Below are positions 12,640 to 24,956 of a DNA stretch of 64,000 nucleotides, piece by piece (position 1 is the first letter of the stretch; the number at the start of each line of letters is the position of its first letter). Below the pieces are notes generated by a model, which was not told the DNA's origin, made no database searches, and saw only the letters and a list, made by a program, of their open reading frames with translations. The position numbers and the translations under genes were made by a program. The stretch is from Tetrahymena thermophila SB210 (taxonomy: Eukaryota > Ciliophora > Oligohymenophorea > Hymenostomatida > Tetrahymenidae), in the NCBI RefSeq assembly GCF_000189635.1, contig NW_002476554.1:6308-70307 (forward strand), in the 5' to 3' direction.

Positions 12640-13570
12640 TTTTAGATAGCATATAAAAAAAGCTTTACTAGAATATTTCTTTGGTTTTTGTTGGCACTTT
12701 TTTCTCTTTACAAAGTAACCTATCTAGAAAGTTTCAAATCTTAATTCAGCTATCTTATTTTTATTGTAAGAGCATAGATTCAGACATCTTTGCCTTGGAG
12801 CTAATTGCTTTTTTAATTTAAAATCTACTTATTCTCAGATTATTTTTCAGCATTTATTTTATTTTAATAATAAGTGTAGTCATATTAAATTTTTTCACTC
12901 AAGTCTTAAGTCTTGAGTTTCTGATTTTATTTATTCATCTCTACACTATTCTGCTTCAAATACTTATCGAAATACTTTCTTAAGTTGATTATTTAAACCC
13001 TCCAATCTTAAGCTTTTGTTCTGAGCTACCAAACAGCAGAAAAAACAGTGAAGAAAAAAAATAGGTGTTTAGTCTTATTAGAAGGTGGAATACAATACCA
13101 TTAAAGAATTGTATGTTGAAAGTACCAAAGAATTGATAAATAGAGTAATTGATTAAAATGAAAAGTATATCAAAGCATATAAACAAATTTTCTTTTTGAT
13201 TGTGACATAAATGAAAGTTTTTTTCAATAGAAATTATTTCATAAACTAAAATTTTTTACTGTTGTTTGTTTTAATCAATGAATTTTAAGATGTTAGCTGA
13301 GCTAGATAGAATATAAGATCTCCTTAAGTATCTGATAGTATGAACTAAAAAAGATCTATTTAGAGAAAAAATAGAAAATCAAAATGATAAAAATTAAAAA
13401 CAAAAGCATCTAGTTTATCCAAAATTTACTAAATTCAATCCTCAATTACCAGAAGAAGAGGATTCTTAAGATTAAAAATTTTTTCTTATATTACTCAGTT
13501 CAATTAGATCTTTATTTTTTTCTTCTTACTTTTTTTGCTGTCTTACTTGAGTTTCTTGAATTTTTATTTG
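12640..13570. other. Probable gene of unresolved structure
   Basis: GC content rises and coding-like frames appear, but no single model explains them. On the minus strand, about 13028-12905 reads AQNKSLRLEGLNNQLKKVFR, and 12830-12650 reads as a basic segment including ELRFETFQIGYFVKRKKCQ. On the plus strand, about 13085-13185 reads KELYVESTKELINRVIDQNE, and 13395-13470 reads VYPKFTKFNPQLPEEEDS. Either one multi-exon plus-strand gene, or a minus-strand gene meeting a plus-strand gene, could account for this. With TGA as the only stop, open frames alone are weak evidence. I recognise no family. Confidence 0.3.
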
Positions 13571-14293
13571 TAAAGGTATTTTGAATAAATATATTTGACT
13601 TCAAAAAAAAAAATAAATGAAATGAAAATAATAACTAAAGCTAAAATAAAATACAAATTATGTTCAATCATAAATTAAAAAGGATTTTTAACCAAATAAT
13701 TGAATTAAATATGCATATTTATATTTTTTTTTTTTGTAAAAATAATTAAATACCTTAAATTTTCTGTGTTCATAAAAATCTTTAATTTTTCTTCAAAATT
13801 TAGTCAATTTTGTTAATCAATTTCAAAAATCTATCATTTCTCGGATTTCGTTCGGATTTTTTTAACGAGAACTTACGGTATATAATAATTGTAAATACAA
13901 TTTATTATTTTCAACTGATAATCATAATCATTCTGCAATATAATTGAAAATATATTAAAAATAAAAGCTAATATTATGTCAAATATACTCATAACTTGAT
14001 AAAAATACACATAGATAATCTAGAATTTTACAGATAATTTAAAATATGATCCTTAAAAATAATGTTTAAAGAGTTAAAGTGTTAAAAACCATTTTTAAAT
14101 AAATTTTATAGAAATAGTACAAATAAAAATGTTAATAACCAAATAGAGAGTTAAATATGGTTAAGAAAAATAGTAAACAGTAATAGAATTAAAATTATTT
14201 ATTATTTAATAACATTTTACTAAATATTTTTATGTAATTTGTTATTTGCTTATGATTTATTTTTAATTTAAAAAGATAAAATTAAAGCTATTG
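13571..14293. other. Intergenic with a CG-rich spot
   Basis: AT-rich, apart from 13841-13880, where five CG dinucleotides fall within about 40 nt (words CTCGGATTTCGTTCGG, AACGAGAAC, TTACGG). It resembles the conserved upstream words of the Asn/Gln genes in being CG-bearing, but does not contain ATTATTCGGGG. Confidence 0.4.
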
Positions 14294-14580
14294 AAAGACC
14301 ATCTTTATGAAATTATTCGGGGTTTTTTGTATAGATTTGATGAAAAAGTACAAAAATTAGATGATAGAATTCACAAAAAATTAAAAGACGAGAAAATAAT
14401 TAAATCCAAAATTGCAACAAATCAGATATTAATTGGTGTTTCAAACAATCATTAAGAATAATTAAATGACGTGTTTACAAGTTTTTAATTTACTATGATT
14501 AAAATTTAGATAATACGAAGAAAATTAATATCATTATAATATAGATTACGTTGGAAGTAAAAGAAATTAAATTAAATTGA
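14294..14580 (+). promoter_or_regulatory. Orphan copy of conserved motif 1
   Basis: ATTATTCGGGG at 14312-14322 in the usual context (AAAGACC...TTATGAAATTATTC), followed by TAATACGAAG near 14511 and GATTACG near 14544, the same order of words as in intact blocks. No motif 2 and no Asn/Gln gene follow before the next block at 15721. Either a relic of a deleted gene or an element with its own function. Confidence 0.5.
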
Positions 14581-15720
14581 TGAATTCAATTATCAAAGCT
14601 GTGACATTAAAAAACAAGCTTTTATGAATTTATTACAACATTAATAGCTTGAAGAGTGTTTAAAAAGATCGCTTACAGTATTATTTAACATTCATCAGAA
14701 ATTGCGAATCATTAATAAAAGAATCATCATACTAGTAAGAGTATTTATCATATTAAGATAAATATTATTTTTATTGAAGTATATTTTGGAATACCTGTGT
14801 TTATTTTCATTGTAAAGTAAAGAATTATTTTTATCCAATCAAAGCACGAAAAAGATAAGTTAGAAGAAAATAAAATAGTCTTAAGACTATTTCTTTTGAA
14901 ATTAATTACTGGTTATGATTATAGAAAAATTTAATTATATTAATCAATTTTTTATCACAAATTAGCCAATCAACAAAGTTTAAGTAGGAAAGATGAAATG
15001 AATAGAAACTTTAACAAGTTTTTTATGATTATTATTACTTGAAAAATAATTTTATTGCAATTTATTTTAATTTTATTAGATATTTTAGAAATTCAAATAA
15101 TAAAAAAAATACTTGGAATTGAATTAAAATTTATATAAAATAGAGTTCTTGATTTTTCCACTCTGATTTTTTTAAATTTCATATAAAAAATGAATTTTTT
15201 TAAACATTATAATTTGAGAACTCTCCATATTTTTTATGTGGGTTCACTGTCCGCTTGCTCTATATGTATTTATAAAACTTAAGACCATTGCTTATATTTA
15301 TGAATTAAAATATATTTAAATACAAATTAATGTATTTTTTAAATTGCTTTGCATTTTAGATCATTTTTATATATTTTAAATAACTTACCTTACTCAATAT
15401 ATTTAATAATTTATTCTTTATTTCTCTTATTTACTCATTTCTAGTATAATTACTGTCTGAAGAAATATTAAAATGTATTTTACTTTATCAACAAAGATTC
15501 TTATTGAGGAATAACCTAAAAAATTGATACTTGACTCCTATTAAAAAATTTGATAAAATAAAGTAAAACTAATCATAAATATGAGGAATATTTTTGTACA
15601 ATTTTATAAACTCATCAAGATTAAACTAATCGAGACATACCATTACAAATTTTTAGCATATTATAATACAAATACTTGTAATTCTATAATTTCATATATT
15701 TCAAACAAATTTTATTAAGA
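14581..15720. other. Intergenic between motif blocks
   Basis: AT-rich, no coding-like frame and no further motif. A short GC-richer word, GGGTTCACTGTCCGCTTGC, lies at about 15240-15258; I cannot assign it. Confidence 0.4.
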
Positions 15721-17311
15721 TCAAAGACTTTCATTATGTAATTATTCGGGGGCTATAGTGTGAATTTGTCGAAAAAGGATAAAGTTTCGAAGCAGAATCC
15801 AATAAAAATTGATAATCTAGAAATGAAATCAACCCAAAAATGCAACACTGAATAAATTAAATCTGATTTTCTTACAGTAAATAGATAAATAAAATAGTGT
15901 GTAATTTACTCTCATATCATTAAATTAAATTAATTAATGCGAATCATATCAATATTATTTAAATTTTGATTACGATCTATAAAATCAAATCAGTTATTTT
16001 ATAAAATCAAATTATCTAAAACTTTACCATTAAAAATCCAGTTAGACATTTCAGATTTTTCTTTAATACAGTCATCGGAGTAACAATAGCTCATATTTTT
16101 TACGCTAAATTTTAGAGCTTAATCAATTCATTTCAATCAATTTTGAAGCTTATAGTATAGTAGTTAACATTTTTATTGGGATGAGGTAAATACATATAAA
16201 ATATTATAATCTTTAGCAAATGTATTTCAAAACTCAAAAGAGAACATAAAATATTATGTGAAAATACAATTACTTTAGAATTATTAATAGTAAACATTTT
16301 AATAATATGTAAAACTTTTTTATATGTATCAAATAATTTCAATAAAGCTGAAATTGTCTTAAGATAAGAATGTAACAAATATAAAATAAATGAACGTATT
16401 ACCTAATAAATATTTACCATTTATATTAACATATTAATACCAAGCTAGATTTTTTAAAGAAAAATTTTTACATTTATAATTGAAACATTTATCTTTTTTT
16501 TAATGCATTTTCATTTCTAAGGATAATTCATTTGTGATTATTCGGGGGGAAAAGGGTTTAATTGCTTTATCAAAAATCTGGAAAATTGATTAAAATCAGT
16601 AAATAAATTAATTACAAAAAGGTACAAATAATTAAAAAAAAGGCTGAATGCTTTTTTAAATCAAATTTCAATAGTCTCTTTAATTATTGCATCATAGATT
16701 TAACTAAATTAATTTAAGAAAACATCATAAAAATTAATCCATTTTAAACACTTCTGTGGTTAATAACATATCACTAAGAGATTTAATGCTTGTAATCTGC
16801 ATCATAGATTTCCTATTTTTCATTTTTAATCTTTACAAAACCTTTTCAATTATGTATGAATCATATTTTTTTTTTAATGATTCATTTATATTCTGTGGAG
16901 TAATTTTCCAAAATAAAGAGAGAATACTAAATGTAAGATAAATATAAAGTATCTAATTTTTTATTAATATTTTACTTGTTAATTACATTAACATTATATA
17001 AAAACTTGAGTTTTTATCCATAAAAAAGTTTACAATATCTTTATTTAATTGAAGCGATTTATTTTTACGTTTGAAATTAAGATCAAAAATCTTAAAAATA
17101 AATAATTCAGGGTTATAGTAAATTATTAATGAAATAATATAAGTACTTCAAAATATAAACATTTATTAATTGAAATGGTTTTTTCATTCTAGCTTTGGTA
17201 GATAACTTAATTTAAGAATGCAAGAATTTCTCAATAATTTATAATTAATTAAATCAAAATAAAAAAAAATAAAAATAAAATAAACTAATATTAACAAAAT
17301 AATCTCATAAA
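15721..17311 (+). promoter_or_regulatory. Conserved upstream region of Asn/Gln gene 3
   Basis: Most diverged of the three blocks, yet with the same architecture. Motif 1 ATTATTCGGGG is at 15741-15751 and motif 2 ATTATTCGGGG, in context TTTGTGATTATTCGGGG, at 16537-16547. They are 796 nt apart and motif 2 is 775 nt from the ATG. AATGCGAATC near 15938 and GATTACG near 15968 keep their relative order after motif 1; AAATCTGGAAAATTGATT near 16573 matches the region after motif 2 in the other copies. Most intervening sequence has diverged, so conserved motif and distance suggest selection rather than recent duplication. Confidence 0.6.
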
Positions 17312-18661
17312 ATGAATAAAGCTATCCTCTTTGCTACTCTTTTGCTTAGTGCATCCCTCGTCATCTGTTAGTAATAACAGTCTAACTAAAATATATCTAA
17401 CTTAGCACAATAGAAGTAAGAAAACTTTAACTAATCTGGCCTACATGAAATCAATACTGAAGTCTTATCTTAACTCTTGAATTAAGACAAATCTCTACGT
17501 TTCCTTTAAAGTAATAACCAAAACAACAACAATAATTAGAAAAACCAAAATAACAACAATAATAACTAGAATAATAATGGTTAAAATAATTAGAATAACA
17601 ATGGTTAGAACAATTAAAATAATCATAATGATGGTTAAAATAACTAAAATCACAATAACAACAATGGTTAGAATAATTAGAACAACAATAATGGATAGAA
17701 TAATCAAAATAACAATCATGGTTAGAATAATCAAAACAACAATAATGGTTAGAATAACAACAACAATGATGGTTAGAATAATTAGAACAACAATAATGGA
17801 TAGAATAATCAAAATAACAATAATGGTTAGAATAATCAAAACAACAATAATGGTTAGAATAACAACAACAATTAAAATAACTAAAATAACAATAACAACA
17901 ATGGTTAGAATAATTAGAACAACAATAATGGATAGAATAATCAAAATAACAATAATGGTTAGAATAATCAAAACAACAATAATGGTTAGAATAACAACAA
18001 CAATAACAACAACAACAATTAAAATAACTAAAATCACAATAACAACAATGGTTAGAATAATTAGAACAACAATAATGGCTAGAATAATCAAAACAACAAT
18101 AATGGTTAGAATAACAATAACTAGGATAACAAAAATGATTAGAATAATCAAAAAAATAATAACAGTTAGAATAACTAAAATAACAGCAACAATAATCAGA
18201 ACAACTAAAATAACAATAACAACAATAGCTAGAATAATTAGAACAACAATAATGGATAGAATAATCAAAATAACAATAATGGTTAGAATAATAATAACTA
18301 GGATAACAAAAACAATAATAAAAATGACTAGAATAATCAAAAAAATAATAATGGTTAGAATAACTAGAATAACAATAACAACAACAACAACAACAGCGAT
18401 AATCAGAATAACTAAAATAACAATAAAAACAATGGCTAGAATAATTAGAACAATAATAATGGATAGAATAATCAAAATAACAATAATGGTTAGAATAATC
18501 AAAATAATAATAATGGTTAGAATAACTAAAATAATCATAACGATGGTTAAAATAAGGGATAAAACAATTAAAATAATAACAACTAATAGAACAACCAAAA
18601 TAACAATGGCAATCAACAATAAAATAATTAGAACAACAATAACAAGAATGGTGGTAAATGA
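17312..18661 (+). CDS. Secreted Asn/Gln/Gly-repeat protein 3
   Basis: Single exon, 449 aa. Signal peptide MNKAILFATLLLSASLVIC followed by four Gln. The short conserved segment contains LSQLLNQDKSLRFLQ, matching LSQLLNKDQQLQRILQ of the paralogues and marking common ancestry. From about residue 66 the repeat differs: recurring GQNNQNNNN units with regular Gly, some His and Asp, and fewer Gln runs, ending NNGGK. DNA repeats are visible as blocks around AATAATGGTTAGAATAA. It is a distant member of the 5805/9952 family, separated from them by the unresolved gene and an orphan motif. Function unknown. Confidence 0.85.
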
Positions 18662-20531
18662 AAAACCTTTTCTATTTGAGATTACTGATATTACAAATTA
18701 TATAAAATATGATTAAAAATCATTTAAAAAAATATTTTATAAAGGATAAATTTATTAAAATAGTTGTGTAGCTACATAAAATTTAAATATCTTGTATTCT
18801 TTTAAAGATTTACTTTTATTAAGAAAAAAAATCATTTTTTAATGTTAAATTTTAAATAGTTTAATTCCATAAATTAAAATTTTTTAAGTAATTAATTGTT
18901 TTCCATCATTTATTTTTTACTTAAAGTGCAATTATAAACAGGTTCCATATTTTTTGTAAATAAACATATATTTACAAGCTGCAATCCCTTTATATTTTTA
19001 TTTTTTCAATATTTAAAATATTATAAAATTAATTACATTTAAAAAAATAATAAATAATAAAGTTTAATTTTAAAATTTCAAAGATATAAATTTTATAATT
19101 ACCTTAATCCTTATAATAGTTAAATAAGTATAAAAAAGCTTCTATGACCAATAAAATGTTTATAAAATGAAATTTTTTTTTCAAATAATTCTCACCCTCA
19201 ATAGTTAGGACCCCCCACCTGAAAAAGTTAAATTATTTATATTTAATCAGTATTTTTTAGAGAGATAATTAGAATATTAATTTGAATTTTAGAATATTTC
19301 ACTGTTTTTTTAAATAAATATCAACTTGGAAAATGTATTTCTTGAAAAATGTAAATAAATTTTCCCAATAAAGTACTGCAAAGATAATTATAAATCCATA
19401 CTCAAATGAACTGAAGTAAATTTTCATCAAATTTAAATAAAGTAAAAACATTTTTGATGTTATAAATATTATAAAATTTTTAGAAAGTTGTTATCTTTAT
19501 TGATGAGATTAATTTATAATAAATACTTTATTTTGATGATTAACTAATAGATATAAATTAACAGTTTTAACAAATAAATATTTCTAAAGCTTTTAAATGA
19601 TTACAGATTATTATTAATGTCAGTTGTTTTATAAATGAATTGCTAATAAAATAATAAACAACAAAAAAATTCATAGTTCCTTCATTAACATTCAACAAAA
19701 GAATGGTATTTTTATGTTAAATCAAATAAATATGCTAAGGGAATAAATATGCCTAAATATATTCTCAAACGTTTATTAATTTATAACTATGATTTAAGAT
19801 AATTTAAACATATATAAACATATTCAATAAATAATGTTACTTTTTACCTCCTAAATAATCAGTAATAAGTTAAAATGCAACAACAAAAAAAAGGATAAAA
19901 CTTTTCTGAAACCTTGTAAAATTACTCTGTTAATTAAATTTATATAATTTTCATACTTTCACTTTTGAAATAAAATATTTAAAAAAGTTATTAATTTAAT
20001 TGATTTAAGTTTACAATTATTTTAATAAATTTCATAATTTTAGACTAATTTTAAAATTATAATAAAGTTATCAATTTTGCTTTATTTTTAAAAATATGGA
20101 ATATCTATATTTCAAATTAACTCATTTTCCATCTTAATCATTATTTAAAAATATAAAAAAATAATTTTTACAATCAAAATATAATTTAGAAAATTAAAAG
20201 TTAAGTTAAAAATAATAGCTTTTATAAAGCTTAACATAATAATAGTCATAGGTTTTCCTAACAACTATTTATTATACAATGATTAAATGTTAGAAGAATT
20301 ACCAATATAACTATTTAAAATTTTGTATTTAAAAATAAAAGTAAAAATGTATGTCTTGAATTTTTTATTGCTTGAAAATTATTAATTAGGTAAAAAGAAT
20401 ATAATTAACTTTTACATTATCATTAGATTTTAACTACCTGCATCTACAATTTAAATGATTTTTGTAAAAAAGAATAATAATTAAATGATTAACATTAAAA
20501 AAATTAATTAAAAAAATAAGAGGAAGCTTAC
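18662..20531. other. Long intergenic region, no feature seen
   Basis: 1.87 kb of AT-rich DNA between the last Asn/Gln gene and the channel array. The only compositional outlier is GGACCCCCCACCTG near 19209, comparable with the C-run near 12345. No coding-like frame with plausible splice sites was found. Confidence 0.6.
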
Positions 20532-23500
20532 ATGGATTCTTAATTTATATAAAATTATGAACGAAAATTCAAAGAGCAATAATTACTCTTCAGTATGTCA
20601 GAAACAGATGAAATTTAACATTAGTTAAGCGAAAGATAAGCAGATAGATCTCGCCAAAGATATTTATTTGAGTAATAAAGTAAAAAATTTCAATAATCAC
20701 ATAATGGTGATACAGAGATTTAAGAAAACAGCATACAAGACGGGACAAGCAATACTACCCTTGATCTAAAATAACAATTATCTATTACCGAAGGTATTGT
20801 ATTTCAAGTACATCTTAGCCCAGAATTGAATAAAAAGCTAATTACTAATCAAAATATAAATGAAACTATTTTTAATGCATAAATTAAAAATGTCGCTGAA
20901 TCATAGCAAATTCTTAATGAAAATCTAAATAATTTAGATAACACTATAATTTGTGATAAGGAAATAGAATAATAGTAAACATCTAATATTCATCCAAGTG
21001 ATTTAAAAAGCGTTAGCATATAAGACCAATCCAATATATTTATTTCTTAAAATGTAACTAGTAATGCTGAGTAGATGAGCTAAGTTGCTTAAAATAACTA
21101 TTTGCCTATTCAAAAGAGGAAAAATATATTTAACAATGATGTTTGGCTACATGATGATATTTTTTATGAGAAGAACTTTAAAAAATTAGAAACAAAAGTA
21201 GCTTCTATGTTTAAAAAGTAGTACTAGTTAAATTAAGATTGCATTAGGTCTCCATCTAATTATAAGTAGAACTTTATAATAGCAACCAATATTATAAATA
21301 GAGTTTTAAATAACTCACTTTGTAGAGCAACTAAAATAAAATAACACGTTTAAAATTTTGTGAATATTTTGAAATTAAGGCATTTTAATAAAAGATCAGA
21401 TAATTTGAGAGAAAATGATTATCTGTCAATAAACGATTTAAGTCATTTTCATATCTCAAAAGATAAAAATATTTAAAGCATTAAAATATCATTTCTAATA
21501 AAATTCTTTGAAAAATTTTCTAAATTTCTACCAATATTTATGCCAACTAATTTAGCTCGAGTAATTTGGGATATGATTTAGGTTATTTTTACCTATTCTT
21601 TTCTTTACATATACTCTTTACTTATATTCTTTGACTAATTAGATATTAACTCTCAGTTTACTAACAGGTTTTTTTTATATTCATATGTTATCTTTTTGGC
21701 TGATATTCTTATTAATCTAAATACAGCTATATTTAATAAAGATAGTATCATAGTTAAGCGCAGATTGATTTCAAAATAGTATTTTTTATCAACAGTATTT
21801 ATTACTGACTTTCTAAGTATGCTTGTTCTGAGTTTGAAACTATTTAACTCATATTAATTTACCGTTTAACATGAAAACGATAATTTATTTAAATATAGCT
21901 TAAATGTTTTAATTTTTTTTAAATTAAATGGAATTTCATTAAAAAAAAAAAGATTTGGTTATATCTTTACTTTATCAGAAAATTAAAAGCATATAATTAG
22001 ACTCATCAATTAAATTGCTAGTGTTATTACTGCTGCTCATATTGGTATTAATTTTACTTTTACCTAATTAGTTACTAATAAAATAAATTTATTAAAAAAG
22101 CTGCTATTGGCTGGTATTTTTTAGGCATTTAGGAAATTAAAAACAACTAAAACAGCTGGCTTGACAAGATTGGTATATAAAATAATGCATTCTATGAAAA
22201 ATATGCTTATTCTATTTATTGGTCAATAACTACAATGACTACGGGTTTTTTATTTTTAAATTTATTTTCAATAATCAGCTTTTTTTACTATCTAGTTGGA
22301 TATGGAGATATTGCTGCCACAAATTATATTGAGGCCATATATATTTCAGTCACTATGATTTTCTTTAGTTGTGTTTTTGCGTATTCGATTAACAACATAG
22401 GATTTATTTTACAAGAAATTGAAAAATCTTCTAAATAGCTTAATGATGATATTGCTACAATTCAAAGGTATTTCTTTTTTATTAATAATTATTTTTAGGA
22501 GTGAACATTTTTAAAAAATTTTTGTGAAAACAAATTTTTGTAAGGGAAGAAATTCTTCTCTAAAAATTTGGAATCTAAATCTTAACATATTGCAAACCCT
22601 CTATCACTACCTCTTACCTTAAATAAATATTATAACAAGCTTTTATACTCAAAATAACATAATTTTTTTTTATTTTTAATAGATATCTAATCAGAAAAGG
22701 TGTTAATATATAGCTTAAAAGTAGAGTAAGAAATTACTTGTAATTTTTAGCTCATGAATAGAAAGATAGAGATAAACAAGCGGAAGATAAAATATTATCT
22801 GTACTTTCTAATAAATTGAGAGAAGAAATTATATCTTAAATAAATTAAAAAATTCTAAACAGCAATTTTATATTTATCTCAAATTTTTCTTAATCAACTT
22901 TGAGCAAATTATTGTTTGTAATGGAAGAAATTTAGGTTAATCCAAATGAAGTTATAATTTCTGAATATGAGTAGGATGATTCCTCAATTTATTTTATTTA
23001 AAACGGAATTATTGAAATTTATCAACAGTAAATATAAAAAGAAAATAAGAAAAACATGATTAAAGTTTTGAAGGATGGCTAGATATTTGGAGAATTGTCG
23101 TTTTTTTCAGGTCTTCAAAGATAAGCTTCTGCTAGGAGTGTGAATTTATCAACACTTTATAAAATAAGAAGAGATATTTTTATTGAAATATTAAGAGAAA
23201 ATGTTGAAGATTTTGAAAGATTTAAAATGATTCAAGACCAAATAATATTTTAAAATGAATTATCTTCTATTCATATAGAATGCTACAATTGTAAAAATGT
23301 GGGACATGTAGCTGCTTAATGCCCAAGAATTCACAAAATTAAAGATTAATAGCTTATTATCTTAAGGTAAAATTATTCTAATTTTTAGGAGAGAGCTTAA
23401 TTTGAAAGAAATAGAAGAAAATATGTTTCAAATTCAAGGTAAATTTAATTAATTGAGTAAAATAATAAAAATATTATTTTTATTTTATTAGAAATTAGAT

Positions 23501-24956
23501 TTTAAAAAACCAAGCAATTTGCAATCTTTTAAAGTTTAACTTAAAATAGTAAAACGATTAACGCTTTCTTCTTTTTAAAACTTATGAAATAATTTTAACT
23601 TCTGAAGAGTATTCAATATCTTAAAGTTAAAGCGAAGAGGATGATGATGATGATGATGAAGAATCTGCATCATATGTTCAATAAAATTTTGATGATTAAA
23701 TAAATGATATTTATTCAAAAATTTTGCAAAAATCATTTACAAGAAAAAAAACAGAATAGTTTTCAAAAAATTAAAAAAAAACTAGCATTGAAGAAAACTA
23801 GTGCTCTTATTAAAATTAAGAAAAAATAAATGAAAATAGTTAGATTTCATCAAACTTAGAAAATTAAGAACATAAAAAATCAGTTTTTAATATTTCAGCT
23901 TCTGATGAGAAGATAAAATCATTAGAAATATTAGAAAATTTTAATAATTCCAACCCTAATTTACATTTTCGCCAAAAATAATTCTTTACTCAATAATTCA
24001 AAACTATTAAAAAAAAAGATTAAAATGTACAAGAAATTAATAATTTAGAATGTGAAAATGATAAAAAAAAAGACTCTATTTCAATGAATTTTTAAAAATT
24101 AGACTAATTAAATTCAGAAATTCATAATTAAATTTAAATGGATTAATAATAGCTTGAATATATAACATTTTTATAAGAGTAAATTTTGCTTATGAATAAG
24201 TTTTTTACCTGTTAGATATTGGATAAAAGAATTTCGTAATAACAATAATAATAACAACCACCTAACTAAAATAGCAACTAAGATACTTTAGATGCCTTTC
24301 TTAAATAAAATAATTCAGATTTAAGATAAAAGAGTTAAAAAAATGAAAATTAAGAGAATAAATATAGTTTTATTAAATTGTTTAGAGATTTAAAAGAAAA
24401 AAGGCTTAGTAGCAATGAGCAAAATTAAAATTAATTAAACTAAAATATAAAAAATAAATAGAATAATTTCATCTCAAATCAATTTAATTAAAAATAATAA
24501 AATATTTAGAATAATTAAAACATTCAAATTAATGATAAATTTTCTAGTATTTTATAAGATTCAAAAATACCTTTAATTTTACAATTAAGTAATTATAAAA
24601 GCTTTTTAACTATTGATAATGATGCTTCATCTATTATAATAAACTAATTTGATAAAATGCAGAATTTTAAAAAGTATTTTCCTCATAACAATTTCTAAAA
24701 AGTAAATCAAAGTTAAAAAAAATATCAAAATGAATAAAAAAAAATAAAGAAAAATAATTAAGGTCTGAAGTAACGCCGCTTCGGACTATGCAGTAATATA
24801 ACTACCTCAGTATATTAAGGCGATTTTAATATAATTAAGCTTTTCCCTCAAGATTACAATATAAATTTATACAAGCCAACCTATCTTTCATATGGAGTAA
24901 AGATATAGAAAGGGAATGTTTTTCCCAAAAACTTTAATTCACTCCAAAAAAATTGA
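20532..24956 (+). CDS. K+ channel with CNBD and zinc knuckle, type A copy 1
   Basis: Five exons: 20532-22044, 22101-22244, 22296-22467, 22683-23438 and 23492-24956; 1349 aa. The start ATGGATTCTTAA is shared with copy 3. Order: N-terminal motif (DRSRQRYLFEQ, then SHNGDTEIQE) near residues 40-70; S1-S3 about 342-438 (RVIWDMIQVIFTYSFLYIY opens S1); S4/S5 without an Arg ladder; pore TTMTTVGYGD about 548-557; S6; CNBD with FGELSFFSG and RQASARSV about 744-765; zinc knuckle CYNCKNVGHVAAQC about 810-823; then 500 residues of Gln/Asn/Ser/Glu-rich tail including an Asp run, ending with FDKMQNFKKYFPHNNF and INLYKPTYLSYGV. The filter implies K+ selectivity and the CNBD cAMP/cGMP control. The tail lacks the final Gln of the RRQNIG motif seen in other copies (RRFGLC). 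Confidence 0.88.
23633..23662 (+). repeat. GAT codon run (Asp tract) in channel A1
   Basis: Trinucleotide repeat giving an uninterrupted six-Asp run flanked by Glu in the cytosolic tail. Copies A3 and A4 have shorter, interrupted acidic stretches at the same place, so the acidic patch is conserved but its length drifts. Confidence 0.8.

Noticed and set aside
3330..15800. Short frames starting ATGAAATTATTCGGGG (MKLFGV) at several motif-1 copies
   Set aside because: The frames diverge after about 12 codons, end at unrelated TGAs, and motif 2 shares the ATTATTCG core without any ATG. The conservation is of DNA or RNA, not of a peptide.
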